From: UBA2336 sp031395485
GTDB taxonomy: Bacteria; Bacteroidota; Bacteroidia; Cytophagales; Cyclobacteriaceae
DNA length: 64,000 nucleotides
Direction: 5' to 3'
Assembly: GCA_031395485.1 (NCBI GenBank)
Contig: JANNUS010000009.1
Span: 347,803 to 411,802, forward strand
Shown here in pieces: positions 33,976 to 41,961 of this stretch. Made by a program: the position numbers and the translations under genes. Numbering within the stretch: the stretch's first letter is position 1; each line of letters opens with the position of its first letter. Under the pieces are notes generated by a model, which saw only the letters and a list, made by a program, of their open reading frames with translations, was not told where the DNA came from and ran no database searches.

Positions 33976-34167
33976 CTAAGCTAACACTTCTTTTTCCATT
34001 ACAACTCTACCGTTATAGTAAAGTTTTCCTTCAAGCCAAAATGCTCGGTGAGGCAAATGATGCTCACCTGTTGCAGGACACACAGCCATTGTTTTTGCAG
34101 TTGCTTTATAGTGCGTTCTTCTTTTATCTCTGCGGGTTTTGGAGGTTTTTCGTTTCGGATTCGGCAT
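33976..34167 (-). CDS. rpmF: 50S ribosomal protein L32
   Basis: The 63-residue protein begins PNPKRKTSKTRRDKRRTHYKA and ends YYNGRVVMEKEVLA, the standard L32 outline; the middle AVCPATGEHHLPHRAF has one Cys, so the four-Cys zinc site of some L32 proteins is absent (the C-minus form). It lies 12 bases after the DUF177 gene, as in most bacteria, where the pair is linked to fatty acid genes. Confidence 0.96.
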   Translation of the reverse strand: MPNPKRKTSKTRRDKRRTHYKATAKTMAVCPATGEHHLPHRAFWLEGKLYYNGRVVMEKEVLA

Positions 34168-34179
34168 AACTCAATAATA

Positions 34180-34686
34180 TTAATTTTTATTCAACTTTTT
34201 TAACATTTCCCATCGAGGATCGGTTTCCTCCTTTTTCTCTTCATTCTCTGAAGTATAAACAATTTGACCATCTTCAGCTGATTCGTTTTCGAATCTCGGA
34301 TGCAATTTTTTCATGGGTATTGCTAACGCAATAAACTCATAAATATAATGACCGAGTTCTAAGGTTTCGGTACCTCGGTTGATCATTGTCACCTCATCAC
34401 TTATCTCCTTATCTTCGTCTCCATATTTGAAGATGATTCTAGAGGAAATATTTATCGGGTAATCAAATTCATCAAGACTCCGGTCACACATAAGCCTTGT
34501 TGATCCAGTAATTTTAAAATTAGTCTCCAAAAAGGTTTCACGCTTATCGATGGCAATATCCACCTTAAAAGCGCCTTCCGAAGGCAATTCGGTACCGTAT
34601 GAATTAAAAAACTCGGACCCAAATTCATATTCAAAATGATGAACACTGAGACTAAGACCTAAAATGTTAACACGGTATCGTTCCAT
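34180..34686 (-). CDS. yceD: YceD/DUF177 family protein
   Basis: The 168-residue protein matches the DUF177 group by position, directly before rpmF, and by features such as DRSLDEFDYPINISSRIIF in the place of the usual CDRCLEPF-type stretch (only one Cys, RLMCDRSLDEF), and a closing DPRWEMLKKLNKN typical of YceD C-termini (DPRWAALKKL). DUF177 proteins are needed for normal 23S rRNA maturation or ribosome assembly in plants and are near-universal in bacteria. Cytoplasmic. The acidic stretch ESAEDGQIVYTSENEEKKEET is a linker. Confidence 0.88.
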   Translation of the reverse strand: MERYRVNILGLSLSVHHFEYEFGSEFFNSYGTELPSEGAFKVDIAIDKRETFLETNFKITGSTRLMCDRSLDEFDYPINISSRIIFKYGDEDKEISDEVTMINRGTETLELGHYIYEFIALAIPMKKLHPRFENESAEDGQIVYTSENEEKKEETDPRWEMLKKLNKN

Positions 34687-34790
34687 AAAAAACCCCCATC
34701 TGGGTATTAAAAATGGTCGGCAAATTTATAATAATTAATCAGAAATTAAAAGTTGACCTCTATAATTAAGGCTTTTATAAAGATATAAAC

Positions 34791-35813
34791 CTAGCCTTGG
34801 CGGTTCTTAAAGATGTCAATAGCAGTGTAAATCGCCTGACGCATAGAGTTTTCACTGGCCTGACCTTTACCCGCAATTGAGTACCCAGTTCCATGATCGG
34901 GCGAAGTTCTAATTACAGATAACCCAGCAGTAAAATTTACACCGGTATCAAATGCAATGGTTTTAAACGGAATTAGCCCCTGATCGTGATACATCGCCAG
35001 AATGCCATCGTATTTTGAATGGCTCGCGGCCGCAAAAAAACCATCGGAAGGGAATGGGCCAAACACTGTTTTACCTTGGTTTTTTAGCTCTGTGATTAAT
35101 GGCTTTAGTATTTTCTCATCCTCGTCCCCGATGAGGCCTCCATCGCCTGCGTGTGGATTTAAGCCCAGTACAGCAATTTTTGGTTTTGCAATGGCAAAGT
35201 CTTTTCGGAGGGATTGTTCTAAAGCTTTCAGTTTTGATTCTACTCGCTCTTTGGTAATCAGTTGAGCTACCTCACGGATTGGAACATGACCCGTAACTAG
35301 CCCTACCCGTAATGCATCGTTGACTAGTAACATCAAGTGTTCTTTGGCGCCAAAAAAATTGGCAAGAAATTCAGTGTGCCCGGTAAAAGGAAATTCTTCG
35401 CTGTGTATTGTATGCTTGTCTATTGGGGCAGTCACTATGGCATCTAACAGACCTTCTTTTAGATCGGTTGCTGCCTGCCTGAGTGCTTGTAATGCTGCTT
35501 TACCGGATTCGCCAGAGGCTTTTCCTGGATGCGCTTCGAGATTTTCGTCCCAGCAACTAACAACATTAATATTTTTCGGTACATATTGGCCGCGAGTTCG
35601 AACTTGACTGTAATTGAACTCTTCAACATTAAGGAGTTTACGATAGAAGGATAAAATTTTGGCGGATCCATATAAAACAGGAGTGATTATATTAGTCAGC
35701 CTATTATCACTAAGGGCTTTCATTGCGACTTCTGGACCAACACCGTTGATGTCGCCTAGGGTGATACCTATTCTAGGCTTTTCGACTTGTTTGAGAGGTT
35801 GATTCATAGCCAA
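34791..35813 (-). CDS. pdxA: 4-hydroxythreonine-4-phosphate dehydrogenase
   Basis: PdxA oxidises 4-phosphohydroxy-L-threonine in the DXP-dependent pathway of pyridoxal phosphate synthesis. The 340 residues show IGITLGDINGVGPEVAMKAL at the start, TAPIDKHTIHSEEFPFTGHTEFLA (metal-binding His), VTGHVPIREVAQLIT, GLNPHAGDGGLIGDED and MYHDQGLIPFKTIAFDTGVNFTAGL (metal-binding His-Asp and substrate Lys/Arg sites). It heads the leftward set ending in accC, and is divergent from rsmA, its usual partner in other bacteria. Confidence 0.96.
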   Translation of the reverse strand: MAMNQPLKQVEKPRIGITLGDINGVGPEVAMKALSDNRLTNIITPVLYGSAKILSFYRKLLNVEEFNYSQVRTRGQYVPKNINVVSCWDENLEAHPGKASGESGKAALQALRQAATDLKEGLLDAIVTAPIDKHTIHSEEFPFTGHTEFLANFFGAKEHLMLLVNDALRVGLVTGHVPIREVAQLITKERVESKLKALEQSLRKDFAIAKPKIAVLGLNPHAGDGGLIGDEDEKILKPLITELKNQGKTVFGPFPSDGFFAAASHSKYDGILAMYHDQGLIPFKTIAFDTGVNFTAGLSVIRTSPDHGTGYSIAGKGQASENSMRQAIYTAIDIFKNRQG

Positions 35814-35858
35814 TGCAATTTATAGTAAATACAATTTTACATTAATTTTTTGTTAACC

Positions 35859-35866
35859 TAACTTTG
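35859..35866 (+). promoter_or_regulatory. Promoter -7 element, rsmA
   Basis: TAACTTTG matches TAnnTTTG and lies 19 bases before the rsmA start, so the leader would be short. No well-spaced upstream TTG is obvious. Confidence 0.5.
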
Positions 35867-35885
35867 TCGTTAACCGACAGCTACA

Positions 35886-36668
35886 TTGGTAAGACCCAAG
35901 AAATTTTTAGGACAACATTTTCTGCATGACCAGAGTATTGCTCAGCGAATTGTAGAATCTCTTTTATTCGAGGCTCATTCAAACGTGTTGGAGATTGGCC
36001 CAGGTACCGGTGTGCTTACCCGGTTTTTGATTGCAAATGAAAGGATTCATCTTAAAGCAATTGAGATTGATTGGGATTCGGTAGCTCATCTAAAGAAGCA
36101 CTACCCTGCATTAGAAATTATTGAAGGTGATTTTCTTCAGCTCGATCTGCTGGGTATTTTCCGTGAACCATTTTCTATTATTGGCAACTTTCCATACAAC
36201 ATTTCGTCCCAAATATTTTTTAAGGTACTGAAGCAACGTGACCAGGTAACACAGGTAGTGTGCATGTTGCAAAAAGAGGTAGCCGAGCGCATCGCATCAC
36301 CTCCGGGCAATAAAACCTATGGAATATTAAGTGTACTACTACAGGCGTTTTATGATATTAAGTTTTTGTTCAAGGTTTCGCCAGGCGTTTTTATTCCGCC
36401 ACCCAAAGTTATGTCAGCCGTTATTCGGTTAGAAAGAAATACCCGTCAACACCTTGAATGCGATGAAGAATTATTTTTTAAAGTAGTAAAGCAAGGTTTT
36501 AATAACCGAAGGAAAACATTGCGTAACGCATTAAAAAATCTAAATTTAGCCACCGAATTTTCAGCGCTCTCTATATTTAACCAGCGCGCTGAACAACTAA
36601 CGGTAGATGAATTTGTTTACATCACACAATTAATGGAGAAGAGTCGTGCAGGAGCTGGTTCAATTTGA
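35886..36668 (+). CDS. rsmA: 16S rRNA A1518/A1519 dimethyltransferase
   Basis: RsmA (KsgA) dimethylates two adjacent adenines in helix 45 of 16S rRNA, a late checkpoint of 30S assembly. The 260 residues have VRPKKFLGQHFLHDQSIA, the SAM motif VLEIGPGTGVLTRFL, KAIEIDWDSV, GDFLQLD and the catalytic IIGNFPYNISSQI. The start is TTG 35886: the frame is closed by a TAA 15 bases upstream and no ATG precedes the conserved RPKKFLGQHF. The 3' end overlaps mgtE by 23 bases, suggesting translational coupling of two unrelated functions. Confidence 0.95.
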   Translation: MVRPKKFLGQHFLHDQSIAQRIVESLLFEAHSNVLEIGPGTGVLTRFLIANERIHLKAIEIDWDSVAHLKKHYPALEIIEGDFLQLDLLGIFREPFSIIGNFPYNISSQIFFKVLKQRDQVTQVVCMLQKEVAERIASPPGNKTYGILSVLLQAFYDIKFLFKVSPGVFIPPPKVMSAVIRLERNTRQHLECDEELFFKVVKQGFNNRRKTLRNALKNLNLATEFSALSIFNQRAEQLTVDEFVYITQLMEKSRAGAGSI

Positions 36669-38001
36669 GTTAACCAAAGAATTTGTTGAGCGCTTCCAAC
36701 AGGCACTCGATGAACGTGACCAAAAATTTATTCTTCAGGCACTGGAGGATATAAAAGCAGCCGATATTTCAGCCCTTCTTTATGAGTTTAATTCGGATGA
36801 GTCCAAGTATGTACTTAGCCTTTTGCCCGTTGAGGTTCGGGCTAAGATAATAAATGATCTTGACCCCGACACACGTGGAAAATTTTTGAAGATTTATGAA
36901 TCGCATGAGATCGCAGTTTCAGTAAACCTGTTGAATTCCGATGACGCAGCAGATATTTTAAATGAGTTGCCAATTAAAATCCGGGAGGAAGTACTTGCTG
37001 GGTTAGAGCCTGAGCTTCGCACCCAAGTGATTGACTTGCTTCGCTATGAAGAAAATGTAGCAGGCGGATTAATGGCGAAGGAGCTAATAAAAGTACGGAG
37101 TCATTGGAATGTAGTTCAATGTATTGATGAAATTCGTAAGCAAGCAGAAAATGTAGATAAGTTTTACGCGGTGTATGTAGTAGATGATCGCGATAAGCTT
37201 TTAGGTAGAGTTTCTCTTAAGGATCTTGTTTTGTCGGATGCCCGAAAACTTGTATCGGAAATGCACCAGGAAGATATCATCTCCGTAGAGACGTACATGG
37301 ATGATATAGAAGTAGCAGACATCATGCGTAAGTATGACCTTGAATCGGTACCCGTGGTGAATGTGCAAGGCCAGTTGGTTGGCAGAATAACAATAGATGA
37401 TGTTGTGGATGTTATTACCGAACAGGCAGAAGAAGATCGACAGTTAATGTCGGGTATTTCTGAAAATGTTGAAGAAGATGACAGTGTATGGCGAAATACG
37501 CGGGCACGTTTACCCTGGTTGCTTATTGGAATCTTAGGGGGCCTCATGAATGCAAAATTTATGGGTTTATTTGAGGCTGAGTTAGCCAGGATTACTGCGA
37601 TAGCCTTTTTTACACCACTTATACAAGCAACAGGAGGCAATGTGGGTATTCAATCATCGTCATTAATTGTACAAAGTTTATCAAACCCTGGATTTGTAGA
37701 AGAGGGGCTTTGGAAACGATTAACGAAAGTATTTTCTGTAGCACTGCTAAACGGGATATTCTTATCACTCATTGTTTTTGGAGCAAATATTTTATTATTC
37801 AATGAGCAAACACTTTCCTTGGTTGTATCTGTTGCGTTATTCAGTGTCGTTGTTTTTGCATCATTCGTTGGTACGATTACTCCATTAGTTTTGAATCGTT
37901 TTGGTTTTAATCCGGCATTAGCATCGGGTCCTTTCATCACCACTATAAATGATTTACTTGGCTTAACGGTTTATTTCTTTATTGTCCATCTTCTGCTTTA
38001 G
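36646..38001 (+). CDS. mgtE: Magnesium transporter MgtE
   Basis: MgtE is a gated Mg2+ channel of the inner membrane. The 451 residues have an N-domain of superhelical repeats (SALLYEFNSDESKYVLSLLP, DAADILNELPIKIREEVLAGL), two CBS domains (AVYVVDDRDKLLGRVSL and VPVVNVQGQLVGRITIDDVVDVI), a plug helix, and five membrane segments beginning RLPWLLIGILGGLMNA. The channel signature FFTPLIQATGGNVGIQSSSL is intact, as is GPFITTINDLLGL. The start is a GTG inside the end of rsmA; an ATG start further in would cost conserved sequence. The cytoplasmic domains sense internal Mg2+. Confidence 0.96.
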   Translation: MQELVQFELTKEFVERFQQALDERDQKFILQALEDIKAADISALLYEFNSDESKYVLSLLPVEVRAKIINDLDPDTRGKFLKIYESHEIAVSVNLLNSDDAADILNELPIKIREEVLAGLEPELRTQVIDLLRYEENVAGGLMAKELIKVRSHWNVVQCIDEIRKQAENVDKFYAVYVVDDRDKLLGRVSLKDLVLSDARKLVSEMHQEDIISVETYMDDIEVADIMRKYDLESVPVVNVQGQLVGRITIDDVVDVITEQAEEDRQLMSGISENVEEDDSVWRNTRARLPWLLIGILGGLMNAKFMGLFEAELARITAIAFFTPLIQATGGNVGIQSSSLIVQSLSNPGFVEEGLWKRLTKVFSVALLNGIFLSLIVFGANILLFNEQTLSLVVSVALFSVVVFASFVGTITPLVLNRFGFNPALASGPFITTINDLLGLTVYFFIVHLLL

Positions 38002-38002
38002 C

Positions 38003-38944
38003 ATGGTTCTTCCAAAATGCCTCATTATTGATCAGGTTCATGAAAGTATGTTTCCGATGCTTCATGACATTGGCTGGGAGGTAGTGTATGAACCCACTAT
38101 TTCAAGGCAGAAAATCAAAGAAACGCATCAAGCCTTTAGCGGATTGATCGTTCGTAGTAAAACAATGATTGATCGTGATTTGTTAGGAGACAATCCAACA
38201 CTAAAATTCGTTGGTAGAGCGGGAGCGGGATTAGATAAACTTGACTTAGAGTATCTACGGGATAGAAAGATAAATGTACTTCATGCCGGAGAAGGAAATC
38301 GGGATGCGGTGGGCGAACATGCAATTGGAATTTTGCTAGCGCTTATGCGAAACATCGTTGTTGCCGATAGACAGGTACGAGCCTTTACCTGGAATCGTGA
38401 AGAAAACAGGGGTAGTGAAATTATGGGTAAAACCGTTGGCCTTATTGGATATGGAAATATGGGCCAGTCTTTCGCTTCTAGATTATCAGGTTTTGGATGT
38501 AAGGTTTTGGCTTTTGATAAGTATAAAACTAATTTTTCTGACTCCTATGTTGAGGAGGCAGATATGCAAAGGCTATATAACGAGGTGGATATTTTAAGTC
38601 TACATGTGCCATTAAAGACCGATACCCTAAAAATGGTAAACAAGGAATACGTTATGCGGTTTAAAAAAAATATCTTACTAGTGAACACTTCACGGGGCGA
38701 AATTATTCAGCAAAACGATTTAGTTAATTTACTTGATTCAGGTAAAATAAAGGGTGCTGCTTTAGATGTGCTAGAGAATGAAAAATTGGATACGTTAACG
38801 GCCACCGAACAAGGAATTATGAATAAACTTGTGCAGTACCCCAATGTAATATTCACTCCACACATTGCAGGCTGGACATTTGAATCGCATGTTAAAATTA
38901 ATGTAGCTTTGGTTGAAAAGATAAAACTTCTAAAGATTACCTAG
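38003..38944 (+). CDS. D-2-hydroxyacid dehydrogenase (phosphoglycerate-dehydrogenase-like)
   Basis: The 313-residue NAD-dependent enzyme from ATG 38003 (two bases after the mgtE stop region) has the family layout: GLIVRSKTMIDRDLL, FVGRAGAGLDKLD, the Rossmann motif TVGLIGYGNMGQSFASRL, then catalytic Arg in LLVNTSRGEIIQ, Glu in AALDVLENEKLDT and His in VIFTPHIAGWTFES. It lacks the C-terminal ACT domain of long SerA. It could be a serine-pathway phosphoglycerate dehydrogenase or act on another 2-oxoacid; the sequence does not decide. Co-transcription with mgtE and rsmA is likely from spacing. Confidence 0.88.
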   Translation: MVLPKCLIIDQVHESMFPMLHDIGWEVVYEPTISRQKIKETHQAFSGLIVRSKTMIDRDLLGDNPTLKFVGRAGAGLDKLDLEYLRDRKINVLHAGEGNRDAVGEHAIGILLALMRNIVVADRQVRAFTWNREENRGSEIMGKTVGLIGYGNMGQSFASRLSGFGCKVLAFDKYKTNFSDSYVEEADMQRLYNEVDILSLHVPLKTDTLKMVNKEYVMRFKKNILLVNTSRGEIIQQNDLVNLLDSGKIKGAALDVLENEKLDTLTATEQGIMNKLVQYPNVIFTPHIAGWTFESHVKINVALVEKIKLLKIT

Positions 38945-38992
38945 CATAATTTCAAGGGTTTACGTTACTTGAATTAAGACGATTTACCACAG

Positions 38993-39838
38993 ATGGCTTT
39001 TTTTAAACCCAGGCTCGCAAAAATTAAGGACACATTCAATAATATTATTGAAAAGCCCTTACTCACCTCCACACTGGTTTTGGTGTTGGTTGCCATTGTA
39101 GTGATAGGGTTAAGTTTACGGTATTACATAAATGACTTTGATGCATTCATACCTCAAATACTAGCCGAAGCCCACGGCATGATTTTCGATATTGCCGTAA
39201 TTGGTATCCTTATTTTTTGGCTTAATCAAAATGGTGAAATCCGGCAACGAATACGAACGTATCGTGATGAGATTGACGACTTCCGTTTATGGGAATCAGA
39301 AGAAGCTGCATTTAGAACTGTCGGTAATATTAAACGGCTTAACAGGCATAGAATTGTTGAGATCAATCTCGTGAATAGTTTCTTAGCCCGCACGAACCTT
39401 AACTATGTTAACCTAAAGGGCTCTAACCTTAACTCGGCAAACATCTCTCAGTCTTCGCTTATTGAGGCTAATCTCGAGAACACACGTCTTAATCAAACCA
39501 ATTTAGAAAACTCTAATCTTAATCAGATTAACCTAAAAGGTGCTTATGCGAGTGGGGCTAATTTTAAGGATGCCTTTTTAATTAAGGCTCAGTTCGAAGG
39601 AGCCTTTTTAATTAAAGCCAATTTTAATAATGCTTACTTGATGGAAGCGAGCCTCTGTAATTGCTACTTAATGGGGGCCGATTTTGAAAACGCGAGTTTG
39701 TACAAAGCAGATTTACGAGGAGCAAAGGGGCTTACGGTTGAGCAACTCTCAAAAGCAAAAACGTTATATCTGGCGAAATTTGATGATGAAGTGTTAGAGC
39801 AAATTAAAACCAGTATACCTGAATTAGTTGGTGCTTAA
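38993..39838 (+). CDS. Membrane-anchored pentapeptide-repeat protein
   Basis: The 281-residue protein has two membrane segments (TSTLVLVLVAIVVIGLSLRY and MIFDIAVIGILIFWL, about 25-47 and 62-78), a charged linker, then from about 125 to 245 a run of pentapeptide repeats of the A(N/D)LxX form: TNLNYVNLKGSNLNSANIS, LIEANLENTRLNQTNLEN, ANFKDAFLIKAQFEGAFLIK, GADFENASLYKADLRGA. This folds as a right-handed quadrilateral helix, facing the cytoplasm. Some pentapeptide proteins mimic DNA and bind gyrase; most have no known role. Function here is unknown. Confidence 0.85.
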   Translation: MAFFKPRLAKIKDTFNNIIEKPLLTSTLVLVLVAIVVIGLSLRYYINDFDAFIPQILAEAHGMIFDIAVIGILIFWLNQNGEIRQRIRTYRDEIDDFRLWESEEAAFRTVGNIKRLNRHRIVEINLVNSFLARTNLNYVNLKGSNLNSANISQSSLIEANLENTRLNQTNLENSNLNQINLKGAYASGANFKDAFLIKAQFEGAFLIKANFNNAYLMEASLCNCYLMGADFENASLYKADLRGAKGLTVEQLSKAKTLYLAKFDDEVLEQIKTSIPELVGA

Positions 39839-39847
39839 GGTTATTAA

Positions 39848-39878
39848 TTTGTTCGGATAATTTAAAGCATTAACTTTG
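39848..39878 (+). promoter_or_regulatory. Bacteroidota-type promoter upstream of greA
   Basis: TTTG (39848-39851) is followed after 19 bases by TAACTTTG (39871-39878), a full consensus match. The predicted start of transcription (about 39885) falls at the foot of the hairpin at 39886-39925. Confidence 0.7.
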
Positions 39879-39885
39879 TGTCAAT

Positions 39886-39925
39886 GCAAAACAACGGTCT
39901 CAAAAAATGAGGCCGTTGTTTTGTT
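39886..39925 (+). terminator. Hairpin with T-run in the greA leader
   Basis: AAAACAACGGnCTC and GAGnCCGTTGTTTT pair across a short A-rich loop, followed by GTTTTT. It may end transcripts from the pentapeptide gene. Because it lies between a promoter and greA, it could also act as an attenuator or yield a very short RNA. Confidence 0.85.
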
Positions 39926-39953
39926 TTTATGTAGTGGATAAAACTATGACGTT

Positions 39954-40430
39954 ATGAGTAAAAAAATTTCGTACTACACCCAAGGAGGGCTCGAGAAGTT
40001 AAAAACGGAGTTAAGTTTTTTAAAGTCAAAGGGAAGGTCGGATATTGCAAAGCAAATTGCCGAGGCGCGCGATAAGGGTGACTTGAGTGAGAATGCGGAG
40101 TATGATGCTGCAAAAGATGCGCAAGGTCACTTAGAGGCTAAGATTGCTCAACTAGGAGATCTCGTAGCAAACGCTCGCTTATTAGATGAGGCAAATATTG
40201 ATACCTCTAAAGTTTCAATTCTTTCGAAAGTAACAATCAAGAATAAGAAAAATGGGGCTTCGGTTACATACATGTTGGTGTCGGAAGAGGAGGCTGACTT
40301 AAAAGTGGGGAAAATTTCCACCATGTCTCCAATAGGAAAGGGTTTGCTTGGAAAATTAAAAGGAGATTCGGTTAGTATTAAAACCCCAGCCGGTGAAATG
40401 GAATTTGAAGTTATCAACATCGGTGCGTAA
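39954..40430 (+). CDS. greA: Transcription elongation factor GreA
   Basis: GreA enters the RNA polymerase secondary channel and stimulates cleavage of backtracked RNA. The 158 residues show YYTQGGLEKLKTELSFLKS, the coiled-coil tip with two acidic residues (EARDKGDLSENAEYDAAKDAQ), and the C-terminal globular FKBP-like domain (YMLVSEEEADLKVGKISTMSPIGKGLLGKLKGD). All conserved features are present. It is followed by the HIT gene 37 bases later on the same strand. Confidence 0.97.
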   Translation: MSKKISYYTQGGLEKLKTELSFLKSKGRSDIAKQIAEARDKGDLSENAEYDAAKDAQGHLEAKIAQLGDLVANARLLDEANIDTSKVSILSKVTIKNKKNGASVTYMLVSEEEADLKVGKISTMSPIGKGLLGKLKGDSVSIKTPAGEMEFEVINIGA

Positions 40431-40467
40431 CGGATAATTGAAGTAAAAATTAATACTAGAAATAAGT

Positions 40468-40860
40468 ATGGCTTCTATTTTCACACGCATTATTAATCGC
40501 GAAATACCTGGCTACATAGTAGCAGAAGATGAGAACTTTATAGCTTTTCTTGATATCGTTCCGTTGGTTGTTGGCCATACCTTGGTGGTTCCAAAAAAGG
40601 AAGTAGACTATATTTTTGATTTGGATGACACAACATTAGCGGGCCTTCATGTCTTTGCAAAGCTGGTAGCGCACGCTGTTAAAAGTGTGATTCCATGTAA
40701 GCGAATCGGAGTCGCGGTAATAGGATTGGAAGTTCCACATGTTCATGTCCATCTCGTTCCAATGAATGCCATGGGCGATATAAATTTCACGAAGATTAAA
40801 TTAAAGCCAACGCAGCAGGAGTTGGCGGAGGTAGCTGAAAAAATACGAAAGGCTTTTTGA
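40468..40860 (+). CDS. HIT-family protein
   Basis: The 130-residue protein begins SIFTRIINREIPGYIVAEDE and carries the histidine triad HVHVHLVPMN near residue 93. HIT proteins hydrolyse nucleotide-phosphoramidate or dinucleotide bonds; bacterial members of this size resemble HinT/HIT hydrolases. The cytoplasmic location and the greA neighbour (a frequent pairing in Bacteroidota, from memory) give no specific substrate. Confidence 0.92.
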   Translation: MASIFTRIINREIPGYIVAEDENFIAFLDIVPLVVGHTLVVPKKEVDYIFDLDDTTLAGLHVFAKLVAHAVKSVIPCKRIGVAVIGLEVPHVHVHLVPMNAMGDINFTKIKLKPTQQELAEVAEKIRKAF

Positions 40861-40899
40861 GGTAATGCAGGCCGTCAATTTTCTTACTTACGAAGCCAG

Positions 40900-41961
40900 T
40901 TAATCTATAAAATCAATATCTACATTTAATGGATAACGCATCAGGTAATTAAGTGCTTCTTTTGCAGTTAAATCTTCAAATAGCACCTGGTAAATAGTAC
41001 TGGTAATGGGAGCTCGAACTTTATAATTATCGGCACACTTTTTCATAATACGAACGGTGTTAATACCTTCTGCAACCTCATTCATATTTTCCAGAATTTC
41101 TTTTAAACTCATACCCAAGGCCAATTTTTGACCAACTTGAAAATTTCTGCTGTAGGTGCTATTACAAGTTGCCACAAGGTCACCGATGCCGGCTACTCCT
41201 AAAAATGCCTTTGTCTTTCCGCCAAGAGCTCGCCCAAGATGAATAATTTCTACAACGCCCCGGCTAATAAGTAGCCCTCTTGCATTCTCGCCATATCCCA
41301 TTCCGCTTAATGCGCCTGATGCAATGGCAATTATATTTTTCAACACACCGGCTAACTCAACACCAATTAATTCATTGTTTCCGTACACCTGAAAATTATC
41401 GTTTCGCAACAATCTTTTCCCGATGCTCACTACTTCATTAAACGGACTGGCGATAACGGTAGCTGCAGGATGCTGCGAAGCAAGTTCTTTAGAAAGATTT
41501 GGACCCGCTAAGCACCCAACGCGTACAACAACACTCTCTTCACGAATTACTTCACTCATTGTTTTTACCTGATCGCGATTGAGTTTGGTGACGGTTTCAA
41601 TGGTTTGCCCTTTTGGTAACGTAATGTCCAGACCTTTGGTGCCATGAATGAGTATATGATAGGGGTGAAGGTGTGGTGAAAGTTTTTTCATCATGGCGCG
41701 AAAGTGCGCTGACGGAACAATAGGAAAAATTACATCACATCGCTCAGCAAGAAATTTCAGATCGTTTACCGGTGTAATATTTTTACTCAGTATATGGCCA
41801 CGATTTTCTCCGCTATCCAAAATCTGCTTCGCAACCCTCTCATCCCGAACGTAGAGTAATACATTTCGATGGCGGGAAAGTAAATTTGCTATCGTGGTTC
41901 CAAAATTACCCGCACCAATAACACCAACCGGACGATCGTCAGATAAATTTCTCGAGGTCAT
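40900..41961 (-). CDS. gpsA: Glycerol-3-phosphate dehydrogenase [NAD(P)+]
   Basis: GpsA reduces dihydroxyacetone phosphate to sn-glycerol-3-phosphate, the backbone for membrane lipids. The 353 residues have GVIGAGNFGTTIANLLSRH (dinucleotide fold), HGTKGLDITL, GCLAGPNLSKELASQ, the catalytic Lys in LAGVLKNIIAIASG, GYGENARGLLISRG and GVAGIGDLVATCNSTYSRNF. It overlaps the end of the upstream acyltransferase gene by 23 bases. The enzyme that makes G3P and one that may acylate it are thus translationally coupled. Confidence 0.95.
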   Translation of the reverse strand: MTSRNLSDDRPVGVIGAGNFGTTIANLLSRHRNVLLYVRDERVAKQILDSGENRGHILSKNITPVNDLKFLAERCDVIFPIVPSAHFRAMMKKLSPHLHPYHILIHGTKGLDITLPKGQTIETVTKLNRDQVKTMSEVIREESVVVRVGCLAGPNLSKELASQHPAATVIASPFNEVVSIGKRLLRNDNFQVYGNNELIGVELAGVLKNIIAIASGALSGMGYGENARGLLISRGVVEIIHLGRALGGKTKAFLGVAGIGDLVATCNSTYSRNFQVGQKLALGMSLKEILENMNEVAEGINTVRIMKKCADNYKVRAPITSTIYQVLFEDLTAKEALNYLMRYPLNVDIDFID

